Shown in pieces: positions 7,025 to 14,562 of a stretch of DNA of 16,073 nucleotides. Location of the stretch: the NCBI GenBank assembly GCA_910586875.1, contig CAJUJI010000057.1, forward strand, positions 1 through 16,073, read 5' to 3'. Origin of the DNA: an uncultured Anaerotruncus sp. (GTDB taxonomy: Bacteria; Bacillota; Clostridia; Oscillospirales; Ruminococcaceae). The notes under the pieces are model-generated. The model was not told the origin of the DNA. It ran no database searches and saw only the letters and a program-made list of their open reading frames with translations. The position numbers and the translations under genes were made by a program. Position 1 is the stretch's first letter. Each line of letters starts with the position of its first letter.

Positions 7025-8236
7025 TCAGTGCTGCTGGTATTTGTATGGGATGCAGTATTCCTTGTGCCCCAGCGCCTCTGCCTTTGTTGGAGTGCCTGCG
7101 GCGACCGCGGCAATCCGCATCAGCAGTTGATGGGACAGCTGCTCGATAGACGCCTGTCCTGCCAGGCAGGGCCCTGCATCAAAGTCGATATCGCAGTGCA
7201 TCTGGGCATAGGTGGTAGAGTTTCCGGTGACTTTTAAGGTGGGGGAAATCGGGCTGCCAATCGGGCTGCCCCGGCCGGTGATGAACAAAATCAGATGACA
7301 GCCGCAGCTAATCAGATCTATGATCCCCTCGCTGTCGTTCGGATTTGTTTTGCCAAAGCCCATGTAATAGGGATCCGGCAGGCTGTCCAGTAGCCAGAGC
7401 CCCGCAGATGGCGGCGGCTGGGAGACCTTGAGCACCCCCTCAATCGGCTTTGTACCGCTTTTGACCACCGCTCCCATACTCTTTTCCTCGATAGAGGAGA
7501 TGCCGCCCATAAAATTGCCTGGGGAAATGCCATACTGATGGATGGATTTACAGTGCGCAAGCATTTTTTCATAGCTGGCGGCAATCTGGGAGGCGACCAA
7601 GGGCGTCTTAGCGCGATTGGTCAGATAGTCCTTTAGGCCGACCGCCTCCATGAGTTCTTCAAAGATGGCGGTACCGCCCAGCTCGATTAGCCGGTCAAAA
7701 CAGGCGCCTACTAGCGCATTGCCACAAAGTCCGGAGGTGAAGTCCGACCCGCCGCATTCTGCACCGATTACAAGCTCGGAAAATCCCATCTGGCGGGTTG
7801 GTGTAGCTTCCAGCTGCTTGCACATCCGCTGCACAATGGCAACCCCCTCTTGGATGGAAGGGGTTGTTCCGCCATGCTGCTGAATCAAAAGGAACTCTGC
7901 TGGTTTTCCAATTTCGCGCGCCTTTTGTGCCAACATATCTGCTTGGGTGTATTCGCAGCCCAACCCAATGGCCAATACCGCCCCCACATTGGGGTGGCGT
8001 TCCAGTGCGAGCAAAAGGCGGATGGCATATTCATTGTCGCAGCAGCCGTAAAAGCCCACTACCTCAACCTGTGGGCTGGCGCAGAGGCGCACCACCTCCC
8101 GTGCGACAAAGGCGGCGCATTCCACGGTATAAAGTACCAAAACCTTGTTGCGGATGCCCAGCCGGCCGTCTGTGCGGCAGAAGCCCGGCCAACGCAGCTG
8201 AGAAAGCTGCTGAATAGAGGTCGTTTGCTCAGTCAT
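7025..8236 (-). CDS. UxaA-family dehydratase/lyase, large catalytic subunit
   Basis: This 403-residue protein is of the altronate/galactarate dehydratase (UxaA) family. It lacks the N-terminal SAF domain because that domain is encoded by the gene just upstream. Visible family landmarks are GRLGIRNKVLVLYTVEC (24-40), ECGGSDFTSG (160-169), SPGNFMGGISSIEEKSMG (238-255) and FITGRGSPIGSP (318-329). Family enzymes remove water from sugar acids (altronate, galactarate), or sulfite from 3-sulfolactate in the two-subunit SuyAB form, using a metal ion. The substrate here cannot be fixed. The start at 8236 is chosen because it gives the family N-terminus and overlaps the SAF gene by 8 bases. A longer in-frame start at 8371 would run deep into that gene. 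It is the last gene of the operon. The ANP motif usual after CGGSD is altered to CGNAL, so the substrate pocket may differ. Confidence 0.9.
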   Translation of the reverse strand: MTEQTTSIQQLSQLRWPGFCRTDGRLGIRNKVLVLYTVECAAFVAREVVRLCASPQVEVVGFYGCCDNEYAIRLLLALERHPNVGAVLAIGLGCEYTQADMLAQKAREIGKPAEFLLIQQHGGTTPSIQEGVAIVQRMCKQLEATPTRQMGFSELVIGAECGGSDFTSGLCGNALVGACFDRLIELGGTAIFEELMEAVGLKDYLTNRAKTPLVASQIAASYEKMLAHCKSIHQYGISPGNFMGGISSIEEKSMGAVVKSGTKPIEGVLKVSQPPPSAGLWLLDSLPDPYYMGFGKTNPNDSEGIIDLISCGCHLILFITGRGSPIGSPISPTLKVTGNSTTYAQMHCDIDFDAGPCLAGQASIEQLSHQLLMRIAAVAAGTPTKAEALGHKEYCIPYKYQQH

Positions 8237-8555
8237 AGCTTGTATCCAACACCTTTCCTGTGACGGGGTCAATTTGCGAGGAACGTGTATCCAGCCTGCT
8301 TTTGAGATTGTGCAGGTGTACATGCTCCCCAGGTTGGATTTCTCTGGAGGCGACGCCAATTTCAGCCCCATATTTCAGGATGGGTGTTCCAGCCGCAATA
8401 TGGCACAGCGCTGCCTTGTGGCCTTTGGGGAGAGGCTGCAACAATAGCAGGCTCCCTGTTTGCGCACCCACAAGGGAGACCGTCTGGGCAGCGAGCGCCT
8501 CCAATGCGGTTCCAACCAAATCCCCTTGTCTTATGACGTAAAGTTGCCCGTTCAT
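8229..8555 (-). CDS. UxaA-family SAF-domain small subunit
   Basis: This 108-residue SAF-domain protein is equivalent to the N-terminal domain of altronate dehydratase or the small subunit of split enzymes such as SuyA. Landmarks are GDLVGTALEAL (11-21), LPKGHKAALCHIAAGTPILKYGAEIG (42-67) and GEHVHLHNL (76-84). The GHK...KYG...HxHN pattern is characteristic of the UxaA SAF domain. It presumably associates with the large subunit encoded immediately downstream (8-base overlap) to form one enzyme. It overlaps the upstream TctA-like gene by four bases (ATGA at 8555-8552), so the three are translationally coupled. About 20 C-terminal residues after HN are specific to this protein and probably form a linker. 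Confidence 0.9.
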   Translation of the reverse strand: MNGQLYVIRQGDLVGTALEALAAQTVSLVGAQTGSLLLLQPLPKGHKAALCHIAAGTPILKYGAEIGVASREIQPGEHVHLHNLKSRLDTRSSQIDPVTGKVLDTSYD

Positions 8556-10066
8556 GAAACGCGCCTCTGCCGGGCCTTTAGATACGGCTTGAGCTCCTTA
8601 TAGATATTTAGCGCGAGACAGAGAAACGCGATGATGAGGAACAGACAGGAGATTGGATGGGTGAGGAAAGGCAGGTAGCTGCCGCGGGAGAGCTGCAAGC
8701 CACGGCGCAGGTTCGTTTCGGCCATTGGACCTAGGATAAACCCCAAAATAAACGGTGCGGCTGGAATTTTAAAAACTGAAAACAGATAACCGATGACGCC
8801 AAAAATCAAAATTGCGTATACATCAAAAATGCGGCTGCTGTTGCCATAAGCGCCGATGACACAGAGCATAAATACCAGCGGCAGCAGGATATATTTTGGG
8901 ATGTTCAGCAGCCTTGCAAAGATACGCAAACCGTAAAATTCAACGACCAACATCAGGATGGAAGCGACCATCAGGGAAGCAAAGATAGAGTAGACCAGCT
9001 CTGCGCTTTTGGTGAAAAGCAGCGGTCCAGGGGTCAATCCGTGCATCATCAGGCCTCCCAGCAGCATGGCGGTTACCGTGTCACCGGGAATCCCTAGGGT
9101 GAGCAGTGGAATCATCGCGCCGCCGACCGATGCGTTATTTGCGGTTTCGGAGGCGACAATCCCATCTAAAATGCCGGTCCCAAAGGCCTCAGGGTGCTTT
9201 GACTGGTTTTTTGCGATGGTATAAGAGAGGATGTTCGAGGTGCCGCCGCCAATTCCGGGCAGGATGCCAATACCAATGCCAATCAATGCAGAGCGGAGCA
9301 TGTTGGGAAGCTGGGTGAAAAACTCCCGCATCGAGAATCCAAAGCCCTTGACCCCCGTTAAATCCGGAGTGGTGACCTGTGCTTCTTGATCGAATTTTGC
9401 CACCCGCACCGCTGCGAGCATCTCTGAAACCGCAAACAGTCCGATCAATACCGGAAGCTGCTGGAAACCGCCCATCAGCGCGGGTTGCCCAAAGGTGAAG
9501 CGCTGGGTTGCATCGATTGGCGCGATCCCTACAGTAGCAAACATAAAACCCAATACGCCAGAGAACACCCCTTTCTTGACCGCGCCGCTGCTTAAAGATG
9601 CGATCATCGTCAGCGAAAACAGCGCGATTGAAAAATATTCGTAAAATCCAAAGGTGGTTGCCAGTCTCGCCAAGGGCGGAGAGATGAACATTAGCGCAAC
9701 AATGCTAATCACGCTGCCAAGGAAGGAGAATACAACACCTGCGCCAAGCGCTTTGATCGCCTGACCATTTGCTGCCATCGGGTGACCGTCCCAGCAGGTT
9801 GCAACCGAGGAGGGGGTGCCTGGAATTTTTAACAGGATGGCGGACACCAAGCCGCCCGAGATCGCACCGATATACAGTCCCATCAGCAGCGCCATTGCAG
9901 CGGTTGATTCTAGCCCATAGGTCACCGGTAAAAACAGCGCGACCGCCATTGTGGTGGATAGCCCGGGCATTGCGCCAAAGACGATGCCGATAATAACGCC
10001 GACCAGAATGACCGTTAGACAGAGTGGATTGCCAATGCTGAGAAATCCATTTACAACGAGCTCCAT
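8552..10066 (-). CDS. TctA-like large permease of tripartite tricarboxylate transporter
   Basis: This 504-residue polytopic membrane protein has the two diagnostic repeats of the TctA family. The first is GAMPGLSTTMAVALFLPVT (31-49) with AISGGLVSAILLKIPGTPSS (68-87) and DGHPMA. The second is ILPGIGGGTSN (268-278) with SETANNASVGGAMIPLLTLGIPGD (306-329). TctA forms the transmembrane channel of the TTT family, which imports carboxylates delivered by a TctC-type binding protein and driven by an ion gradient. The ribosome binding site AGGAGGTG lies six bases before the ATG. The TctB-like gene ends 10 bases upstream and the SAF gene overlaps its end. The family includes transporters for citrate and many other carboxylates, so the substrate is not predicted. 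Confidence 0.95.
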   Translation of the reverse strand: MELVVNGFLSIGNPLCLTVILVGVIIGIVFGAMPGLSTTMAVALFLPVTYGLESTAAMALLMGLYIGAISGGLVSAILLKIPGTPSSVATCWDGHPMAANGQAIKALGAGVVFSFLGSVISIVALMFISPPLARLATTFGFYEYFSIALFSLTMIASLSSGAVKKGVFSGVLGFMFATVGIAPIDATQRFTFGQPALMGGFQQLPVLIGLFAVSEMLAAVRVAKFDQEAQVTTPDLTGVKGFGFSMREFFTQLPNMLRSALIGIGIGILPGIGGGTSNILSYTIAKNQSKHPEAFGTGILDGIVASETANNASVGGAMIPLLTLGIPGDTVTAMLLGGLMMHGLTPGPLLFTKSAELVYSIFASLMVASILMLVVEFYGLRIFARLLNIPKYILLPLVFMLCVIGAYGNSSRIFDVYAILIFGVIGYLFSVFKIPAAPFILGFILGPMAETNLRRGLQLSRGSYLPFLTHPISCLFLIIAFLCLALNIYKELKPYLKARQRRVS

Positions 10067-10076
10067 AAGACACCTC

Positions 10077-10550
10077 CTATCCCAAAATACCGCCCGGCAG
10101 CATCAGATTCAGTCCGGAGCGGAAGGCGTAATAAACAATCACGGTGGAGACAACCGAGATCGCCGCGAATAACAGAGGGCTTCGCTTTGATTTTGGCGCC
10201 ATCAACAGCATCATGAAAAACAGCAGAACCGGCGTGCTAAAAAGAAAGCCGAGCTTTTTTAATACAAGCGCATATAGGAGGATGGCGGCCAGCAGCAGAA
10301 CAACCGCCAGATTGTCCGACTCCTTGTCTGGTTCATGCTGGTAGGCCGCTGCGATGCGCACACCAGAATAGCATTGGCAGGCGCCCACGGTGATGCAGAT
10401 TGCCGCCAACCCATAGGGTACATAGCGGGCGGAGATGGTGGTGTTCACACGCAGCTGAACAGAGGCGGTGCTCACCCCATAAAAGACGCCGATCAATAGG
10501 ATGCCAACGCCCAATAGCAGTTCTTTATATTTTCGATAAAAGGACATCAT
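10077..10550 (-). CDS. TctB-like small membrane subunit of tripartite tricarboxylate transporter
   Basis: This 157-residue protein has four predicted membrane segments (about 11-30, 44-62, 80-115 as a pair-like stretch, and 128-147), the normal size and topology for TctB. Sequence conservation in this family is low, so identification rests on topology and on its place between TctC- and TctA-like genes. TctB is needed for transport together with TctA, but its exact role is unclear. Two ATG codons are adjacent (10550 and 10547). The AGAGGTGA ribosome site is better spaced for the second, so the true protein may be one residue shorter. Confidence 0.9.
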   Translation of the reverse strand: MMSFYRKYKELLLGVGILLIGVFYGVSTASVQLRVNTTISARYVPYGLAAICITVGACQCYSGVRIAAAYQHEPDKESDNLAVVLLLAAILLYALVLKKLGFLFSTPVLLFFMMLLMAPKSKRSPLLFAAISVVSTVIVYYAFRSGLNLMLPGGILG

Positions 10551-10570
10551 TTCACCTCTTTTAGCAGGAA

Positions 10571-10606
10571 GGCGACAGCCCCATAGGATCTCACAGGGCT
10601 GTCGTC
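10571..10606 (-). other. Intergenic hairpin between tctC- and tctB-like genes
   Basis: An 11-bp inverted repeat (10571-10581 with 10596-10606, one G-U pair) flanks a 14-base loop in the gap between the binding-protein gene and the permease genes. It lacks a long T run on the minus strand, so it is more likely an mRNA-stabilising or partially terminating stem than a full terminator. Such structures commonly leave more transcript for the binding protein than for the permeases; that role is inferred here. Confidence 0.7.
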
Positions 10607-10622
10607 TTTGGGGATGTGTTGG

Positions 10623-11642
10623 TTACAGCAGTGCTTGATAGGTGTTGTAAATATTCTGCATGTAGGAAACACATTCTGCTGCGGTCATCTCGGTGACCTG
10701 TGCATAGAGCGCGTTGATTTCCTCGATAAATTCTGGGGACTGCGCAACCTTGCGCGCGGCGTCGTTGAACTTTTGGACGATTGCGGGGTCGGTTCCGTCA
10801 GGGAACGCATAGAAGAAAAACTTTGTGACATCAATGTCATAGCCCAATTCCTTTGCGGTGGGGATATCGGGATATTGGCTGTTGCGCTCTGGGCTGAGCA
10901 AGCAAAGCGCCTTGATGTCGCCGGTTTCCATATAGTCCCGCATGGTGCTGATGTTGGTGCCCATCACATCGATATTCCCCGCAAGGATCGCAGCAATTTT
11001 TTCAGGGGTGGTGCCAGAATCGACGATATCCAGTTCTACACCAGCGGCTTGCTGAAGCATCAACAGTTGGAAGTGGGTGAAGGAGCCAACCTCGGTAGCG
11101 ATGGTGACCGAATTGCCAGCCTTTACATGGTCGATCATTTCTTTGATATCGTTGTAGGGTGCGTTCTTGCTGACAAAGAAGCACTGGGTGGCGTCTACAA
11201 CAGGAATTGCTGCCATCTCATAATTGTCAATCCCCAGCTCGGTCAGTCCCATCAGATTGTTGATCAAAAATCCGTTGTGGAATACCAACATCCGATAACC
11301 GTCGTTTTCGGAATTGGAAACCTCGGTTGTCGAGATGGTGCCGCCACCGCCCGGCATATTGACGGTTACCATCGTCTGGCCCAGCTCCTTTTCCATATAC
11401 TTTTGGAAAATGCGGCCGTAGATGTCCGTTTCGCCACCAGCTGCTGAGGGATTGATCACCTCAATGGTTTTGGTAGGCCAATTGGTCTGCTCTGTGGCGG
11501 AGGAGGCTGGCGCCGCCGAAGAAGCCGGTGTAGCAGGGGTGCTGGAAGCTGGCGAGGAGCTGGCAGAAGGAGCTCCTCCGCAGCCGCTGCACGCCATGGA
11601 GAATAGAACAGCCGTTAGCAGTGCACTGATAAGCTTTTTCAT
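10623..11642 (-). CDS. TctC/Bug-family solute-binding lipoprotein of tripartite tricarboxylate transporter
   Basis: This 339-residue secreted binding protein starts at the ATG at 11642, nine bases after AGAAAGG. A TTG at 11651 would add three residues. The signal peptide ends in MACSGCGG, with Cys21 (or Cys18) as the lipidated residue. An Ala/Ser/Pro-rich tether follows to about residue 55. The mature domain begins with WPTKTIEVINPSAAGGETDIYGR, the Bug-family opening in which (P)xxPGGxxD is usual, and continues with the PGGGG motif (VNMPGGGGTIST) and a C-terminal periplasmic-binding fold. Bug/TctC proteins bind carboxylates and hand them to TctA/TctB. In a Gram-positive cell it would be lipid-anchored to the outside of the membrane. 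The SAAGGETD variant of the first ligand-binding loop may affect specificity. Confidence 0.94.
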   Translation of the reverse strand: MKKLISALLTAVLFSMACSGCGGAPSASSSPASSTPATPASSAAPASSATEQTNWPTKTIEVINPSAAGGETDIYGRIFQKYMEKELGQTMVTVNMPGGGGTISTTEVSNSENDGYRMLVFHNGFLINNLMGLTELGIDNYEMAAIPVVDATQCFFVSKNAPYNDIKEMIDHVKAGNSVTIATEVGSFTHFQLLMLQQAAGVELDIVDSGTTPEKIAAILAGNIDVMGTNISTMRDYMETGDIKALCLLSPERNSQYPDIPTAKELGYDIDVTKFFFYAFPDGTDPAIVQKFNDAARKVAQSPEFIEEINALYAQVTEMTAAECVSYMQNIYNTYQALL

Positions 11643-11663
11643 TTTTTTCAACCTTTCTAAAAT

Positions 11664-12410
11664 TTAGTCGTCGTCGCGCTGGCTTTCGGGAAGCATGGTT
11701 CCAACATAGGGGGTGAAGCGCTTGAAGCCCTCCGCGTATTGGATGTTTCTCTTGGTCCAGATTTTTGCCTGAAACGCCCGATGCGCTGCAAAATGCTGAT
11801 AGAACCCTGCAAGCTGCGGCTGACACTCAAATTTTGCGATGGCATCCAGCTTGGTTTGGTAGGTTTCGCCGATATCTACATAGAAGTCCGGCGCAAACTC
11901 GTTTAGCTCCGCAATCGGAACGGTCGGTTCAAAAAAGTAGCAGTTTGCGTAATAATGCGGCGGCGTGTTGGGGAACGCACCGATCTGTGAGCCGCTGTTC
12001 ATCGCCTTGATCACCGCCTCGGCAGTAATCGCATGGTCCGGATTGGTGGGATCTTTCAGCCAGTGGGTAAAGATCAGTTCCGGGCGGATGTCCAGCAGGC
12101 GGCGGGTGAGATAGCGCTGGCGTTGCTCATCAATCGTGAGCGGGTAATCATTGTAGTTTAGAAACTCAATGGTTGCCCCCAGAAAATCCGCGGCTGCCTG
12201 CGATTCCCGACGCCGGATGTCGCTGCATTCCTCCACGGTGCCGTTTGGATTGTTCTTCCAATAATCGCCCGATTCTCCGCGTGCACCACAGGTCAGCGCG
12301 ATAATATGTACCTTGTAGCCCTCGCGGATGTACCTTGCAATGGTGCCGCCTGCCCGTGTACAGTAGTCAGCAGCATGAGCGCTCACTACAAGGATGTCTT
12401 TTTTTCCCAT
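11664..12410 (-). CDS. PIG-L-fold enzyme, GalB-like hydratase or deacetylase
   Basis: This 248-residue PIG-L/LmbE-fold protein is the first gene of the operon. The ATG at 12410 is chosen because GGAGGAA lies eight bases upstream. A TTG at 12425 overlaps that ribosome site. The Rossmann-like opening KDILVVSAHAADYCTRAGG carries His12 and Asp15 of the zinc site, and HWLKDPTNPDH supplies His126. In PIG-L deacetylases the motif is AHPDDE and the third position (Asp) is the catalytic base. Here it is Ala14. From memory the same AHxAD pattern, with a later YFFEP segment (here in NCYFFEPTVP), occurs in GalB, the PIG-L-fold 4-oxalomesaconate hydratase. A hydratase acting on a polycarboxylate therefore fits better than amide deacetylation, and fits the adjacent tricarboxylate-type transporter. 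The exact reaction is unknown. Confidence 0.88.
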   Translation of the reverse strand: MGKKDILVVSAHAADYCTRAGGTIARYIREGYKVHIIALTCGARGESGDYWKNNPNGTVEECSDIRRRESQAAADFLGATIEFLNYNDYPLTIDEQRQRYLTRRLLDIRPELIFTHWLKDPTNPDHAITAEAVIKAMNSGSQIGAFPNTPPHYYANCYFFEPTVPIAELNEFAPDFYVDIGETYQTKLDAIAKFECQPQLAGFYQHFAAHRAFQAKIWTKRNIQYAEGFKRFTPYVGTMLPESQRDDD

Positions 12411-12450
12411 AAAATGTTCCTCCAATCTTTTCTGATGGTTGTTTAATGAA

Positions 12451-12469
12451 AAAGCAAAAAGAGTGCCAA
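12451..12469 (-). promoter_or_regulatory. Sigma-54 promoter of the six-gene catabolic operon
   Basis: On the minus strand TTGGCAC-N5-TTGCTTT gives GG (12467-12466) and GC (12455-12454) separated by exactly 10 bases. This matches the -24/-12 consensus TGGCAC-N5-TTGC at every key base. Transcription should start near 12442, leaving a leader of about 30 bases before the ATG at 12410. The sigma-54 activator gene lies immediately upstream. Confidence 0.93.
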
Positions 12470-12542
12470 CTATATTCTAATCGAGAAAAAGGGAAATGCC
12501 AACGAAAAAATAATCAATTTGGATAGATTTAAACAGCATAAG

Positions 12543-12560
12543 TTGGCAAAATACACGATA
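12543..12560. promoter_or_regulatory. Candidate activator-binding site A (TTG-N5-ATACACGATA)
   Basis: The 10-mer ATACACGATA at 12551-12560, preceded by TTG at 12543-12545, recurs with the same spacing at 14563-14580 in the leader of the activator gene (14 of 18 bases identical). Copy A is centred about 110 bases upstream of the predicted sigma-54 start, a normal enhancer distance. GCAAA (12546-12550) and TTTGC (12564-12568) flank it as an inverted repeat. Binding by the activator is inference. Confidence 0.45.
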
Positions 12561-12587
12561 GAATTTGCGATAAATTTAACAATTGGG

Positions 12588-12612
12588 ATGTTGCAACAAC
12601 ATAAAACAACAT
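12588..12612. promoter_or_regulatory. Cluster of ATGTTG/CAACAT half-sites, candidate enhancer
   Basis: ATGTTG at 12588-12593 is followed by two inverted copies, CAACAT at 12597-12602 and 12607-12612. TGTTGCAACA (12589-12598) is a perfect palindrome. The cluster is about 150 bases upstream of the predicted sigma-54 start and touches the stop codon of the activator gene. It could be an upstream activating site or a weak transcript-end hairpin. Confidence 0.35.
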
Positions 12613-14534
12613 CATTCCAGCTGCCACAATTTCATTTTTCGCCATAGGGTGGAACGGTCGATCCCCAGCGCAATCGCAATATTGATGCGGCTCATCCCCT
12701 GCTCTAGCAGCCGCGATACCTCCTCCCTGGAAATTTCCTTGTTGCGGCGTTTGGCGGGCTGTTCGGGCGGTGTGGCTTGGGTAGACGCCTGCTTTTCCTG
12801 GATTAGTTGCAGGAATAGCTCCTGTGGAATGTCGCCGTCTTGGCTGAGCACCGTCAATCGCTCACATACATTGCGCAGCTCCCGTACATTGCCGTTCCAG
12901 GGCAGCCGCTGCAATGCTGCCAGCTGTTCAGCGGACAGAGACGCCTTTAAAACCCCCATTTTGAGGGCGAATGATTCCATGAACCGCTGTACCAAAATTG
13001 GGATATCCTCCCGACGTTCCCGCAGCGCAGGCAGCTCCAGCTTTAATACATCCAGCCGGTAATATAAATCCTCCCGAAATCGCCCCTGCGCAACCCAGGC
13101 GAGCAGGTCCCGATTGGTCGCGGAAATTACGCGAATATCCACCCGAATGGTTTTGTCCCCGCCCAGCCGCCGGATTTCCTTCTCTTGAAGCACCCTCAAA
13201 AGGCGCCCCTGCAAATTTAATGGGAGCTCGCTGATTTCATCCAGAAAAAGCGTCCCGCGGTGCGCAAGCTCGATGAGCCCAGGCTTGCCGCCCTTGACAG
13301 CGCCGGTAAAAGCGCCCTCCACATAGCCGAACAGCTCGCTTTCCAGCAGGTTTTCGGGGATAGCCGCGCAGTTAAGCGCTAGGAACGGGCACTTGCGGCG
13401 CTTGCTGGCGTTGTGGATGCTTTGGGCAAACAGCTCTTTTCCGGTGCCGCTCTTCCCAACAATCAAGATGCTGGAATCGGTGGCGCTGAACCGGTGCGCC
13501 GCCTGCAAGGTTTGCTGCATGATGGGGCTGTCCCCCAGAATGTCATAAAAGCGGTACTGTGCGGTATGTTCCCGCTCGTTGATTTTGTTGCGGATTTTTC
13601 CCTCTACCTCCTGCAAACGGGAGGCGTATTGCAGGGTGATGACCGAGCCGACCTGATGATTTTCCAGGAATACGCCGATTTTGCCAACCACCAGCAAATT
13701 TTGATGGTAGCGTATCAGTTCGTCCGAAAAATTCCGGTTGCATAGACACAGAGAGCAAAAATCTTCCTGATGAAACACCTCCTCAAACGGCTGCCCCAGC
13801 ACCAGCGCTTCCCGCTGTTGCAGCATCTTTTCAGCCATCAAATTAAACTGGATAATGCGGTTATTGCGGTCCAAAGCGATAATGCCGTCCACATAGGTGT
13901 TCAGGATAGTGTGAATACTCTGGGATTTTTCCTTTTCCTTGCGCCCAAAGTAGGCGATGCGCTGTGCCTCCACCAGTGCGCGGTACATCGCCTCGTAACC
14001 GCTTTCGATCAGCACATAGTCATAGCCAACCTGTTCGGCCAGCTTACAGATGGGACGTCCGCCAATCAAAACAAAGTTTTTTGCTTTGATTTTGGAAAAG
14101 GCCCGTTCGGTTTCCTTGCCCATCGTGTGGGGCATCTCGATCAGCTCAATTTCCACATCCAAAAGCGCAGAAAGATAGTTTGCATGGGCGATGATGCCCT
14201 CGGTGCCAGGAAATACAATCGTGCGGGCGCCAAAGCGCTGTTTACACTCATGAATGCAGCGGATGATGTCATTGGGCAGAATGCTTACCTCCACAACGGG
14301 GATATCGGGGTTTTGGTTGCGTAGCAGGACCGCAGAGTAGCCGCGGGCGATAATCACGTCTCCCGAAAGTTTGAGCTCTTTGAGGATGTTCTGGTCATAC
14401 TGAACCTGAATGTCAAATTCAAACTGTTCCAATGGCTCCCCCTCCAGATAGGAAACCGCCTGCCGGCCCTGTGCGACCTTGTGGAACTCCTGCGCAAATT
14501 TAGAATAGGGTGCGATAATAGTAATTTTGTTCAT
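12612..14534 (-). CDS. Sigma-54-dependent transcriptional activator (PrpR_N-PAS-AAA+-HTH)
   Basis: This 640-residue enhancer-binding protein starts at the ATG at 14534, just after AAAGGAGG. An in-frame start at 14669 would extend through the leader and the upstream terminator. Residues 1-190 resemble the PrpR N-terminal sensor (MNKITIIAPYSKFAQEF, GDVIIARGYSAVLLR, RTIVFPG). A PAS domain follows at about 205-300 (NTYVDGIIALDRNNRIIQFN). The AAA+ domain (about 330-565) has Walker A GKSGTGKE (360-367), the sigma-54 contact loop GAFTGA (407-412) and Walker B GTLFLDE (427-433). A Fis-type helix-turn-helix closes the protein (about 600-636). PrpR_N domains sense small carboxylates (2-methylcitrate in PrpR). 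It probably binds upstream of the flanking sigma-54 promoters and activates both. An unusual DFCSLCLC cluster (Cys260, 263, 265) sits in the PAS region. Confidence 0.95.
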   Translation of the reverse strand: MNKITIIAPYSKFAQEFHKVAQGRQAVSYLEGEPLEQFEFDIQVQYDQNILKELKLSGDVIIARGYSAVLLRNQNPDIPVVEVSILPNDIIRCIHECKQRFGARTIVFPGTEGIIAHANYLSALLDVEIELIEMPHTMGKETERAFSKIKAKNFVLIGGRPICKLAEQVGYDYVLIESGYEAMYRALVEAQRIAYFGRKEKEKSQSIHTILNTYVDGIIALDRNNRIIQFNLMAEKMLQQREALVLGQPFEEVFHQEDFCSLCLCNRNFSDELIRYHQNLLVVGKIGVFLENHQVGSVITLQYASRLQEVEGKIRNKINEREHTAQYRFYDILGDSPIMQQTLQAAHRFSATDSSILIVGKSGTGKELFAQSIHNASKRRKCPFLALNCAAIPENLLESELFGYVEGAFTGAVKGGKPGLIELAHRGTLFLDEISELPLNLQGRLLRVLQEKEIRRLGGDKTIRVDIRVISATNRDLLAWVAQGRFREDLYYRLDVLKLELPALRERREDIPILVQRFMESFALKMGVLKASLSAEQLAALQRLPWNGNVRELRNVCERLTVLSQDGDIPQELFLQLIQEKQASTQATPPEQPAKRRNKEISREEVSRLLEQGMSRINIAIALGIDRSTLWRKMKLWQLE

Positions 14535-14562
14535 AGGTCCTCCTTTATAAAAATAGTAGCAA

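Noticed and set aside
8237..8371. Extended N-terminus for the UxaA large subunit
   Set aside because: It would overlap most of the SAF gene's 3' half in another frame. The added residues do not resemble the family, and the start at 8236 gives the expected N-terminus.
10608..11447. Long open frame (279 codons) on the plus strand opposite the tctC-like gene
   Set aside because: It is antisense to a clear Bug-family binding protein, has no recognisable domain, and is explained by codon bias in GC-rich DNA.
12495..12503. A second TTGGCA on the minus strand upstream of the operon, resembling a -24 element
   Set aside because: Ten bases after the GG the sequence reads TT, not GC, so the -12 element is missing.
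12543..12558. Plus-strand TTGGCA with a near -12 element (GA for GC)
   Set aside because: The invariant C of the -12 element is absent, and the direction points into the 3' end of the activator gene with no gene to transcribe.
13770..14324. Plus-strand open frame of 184 codons opposite the sigma-54 activator
   Set aside because: It is entirely inside the well-supported activator gene, with no family signature and no clear ribosome site.
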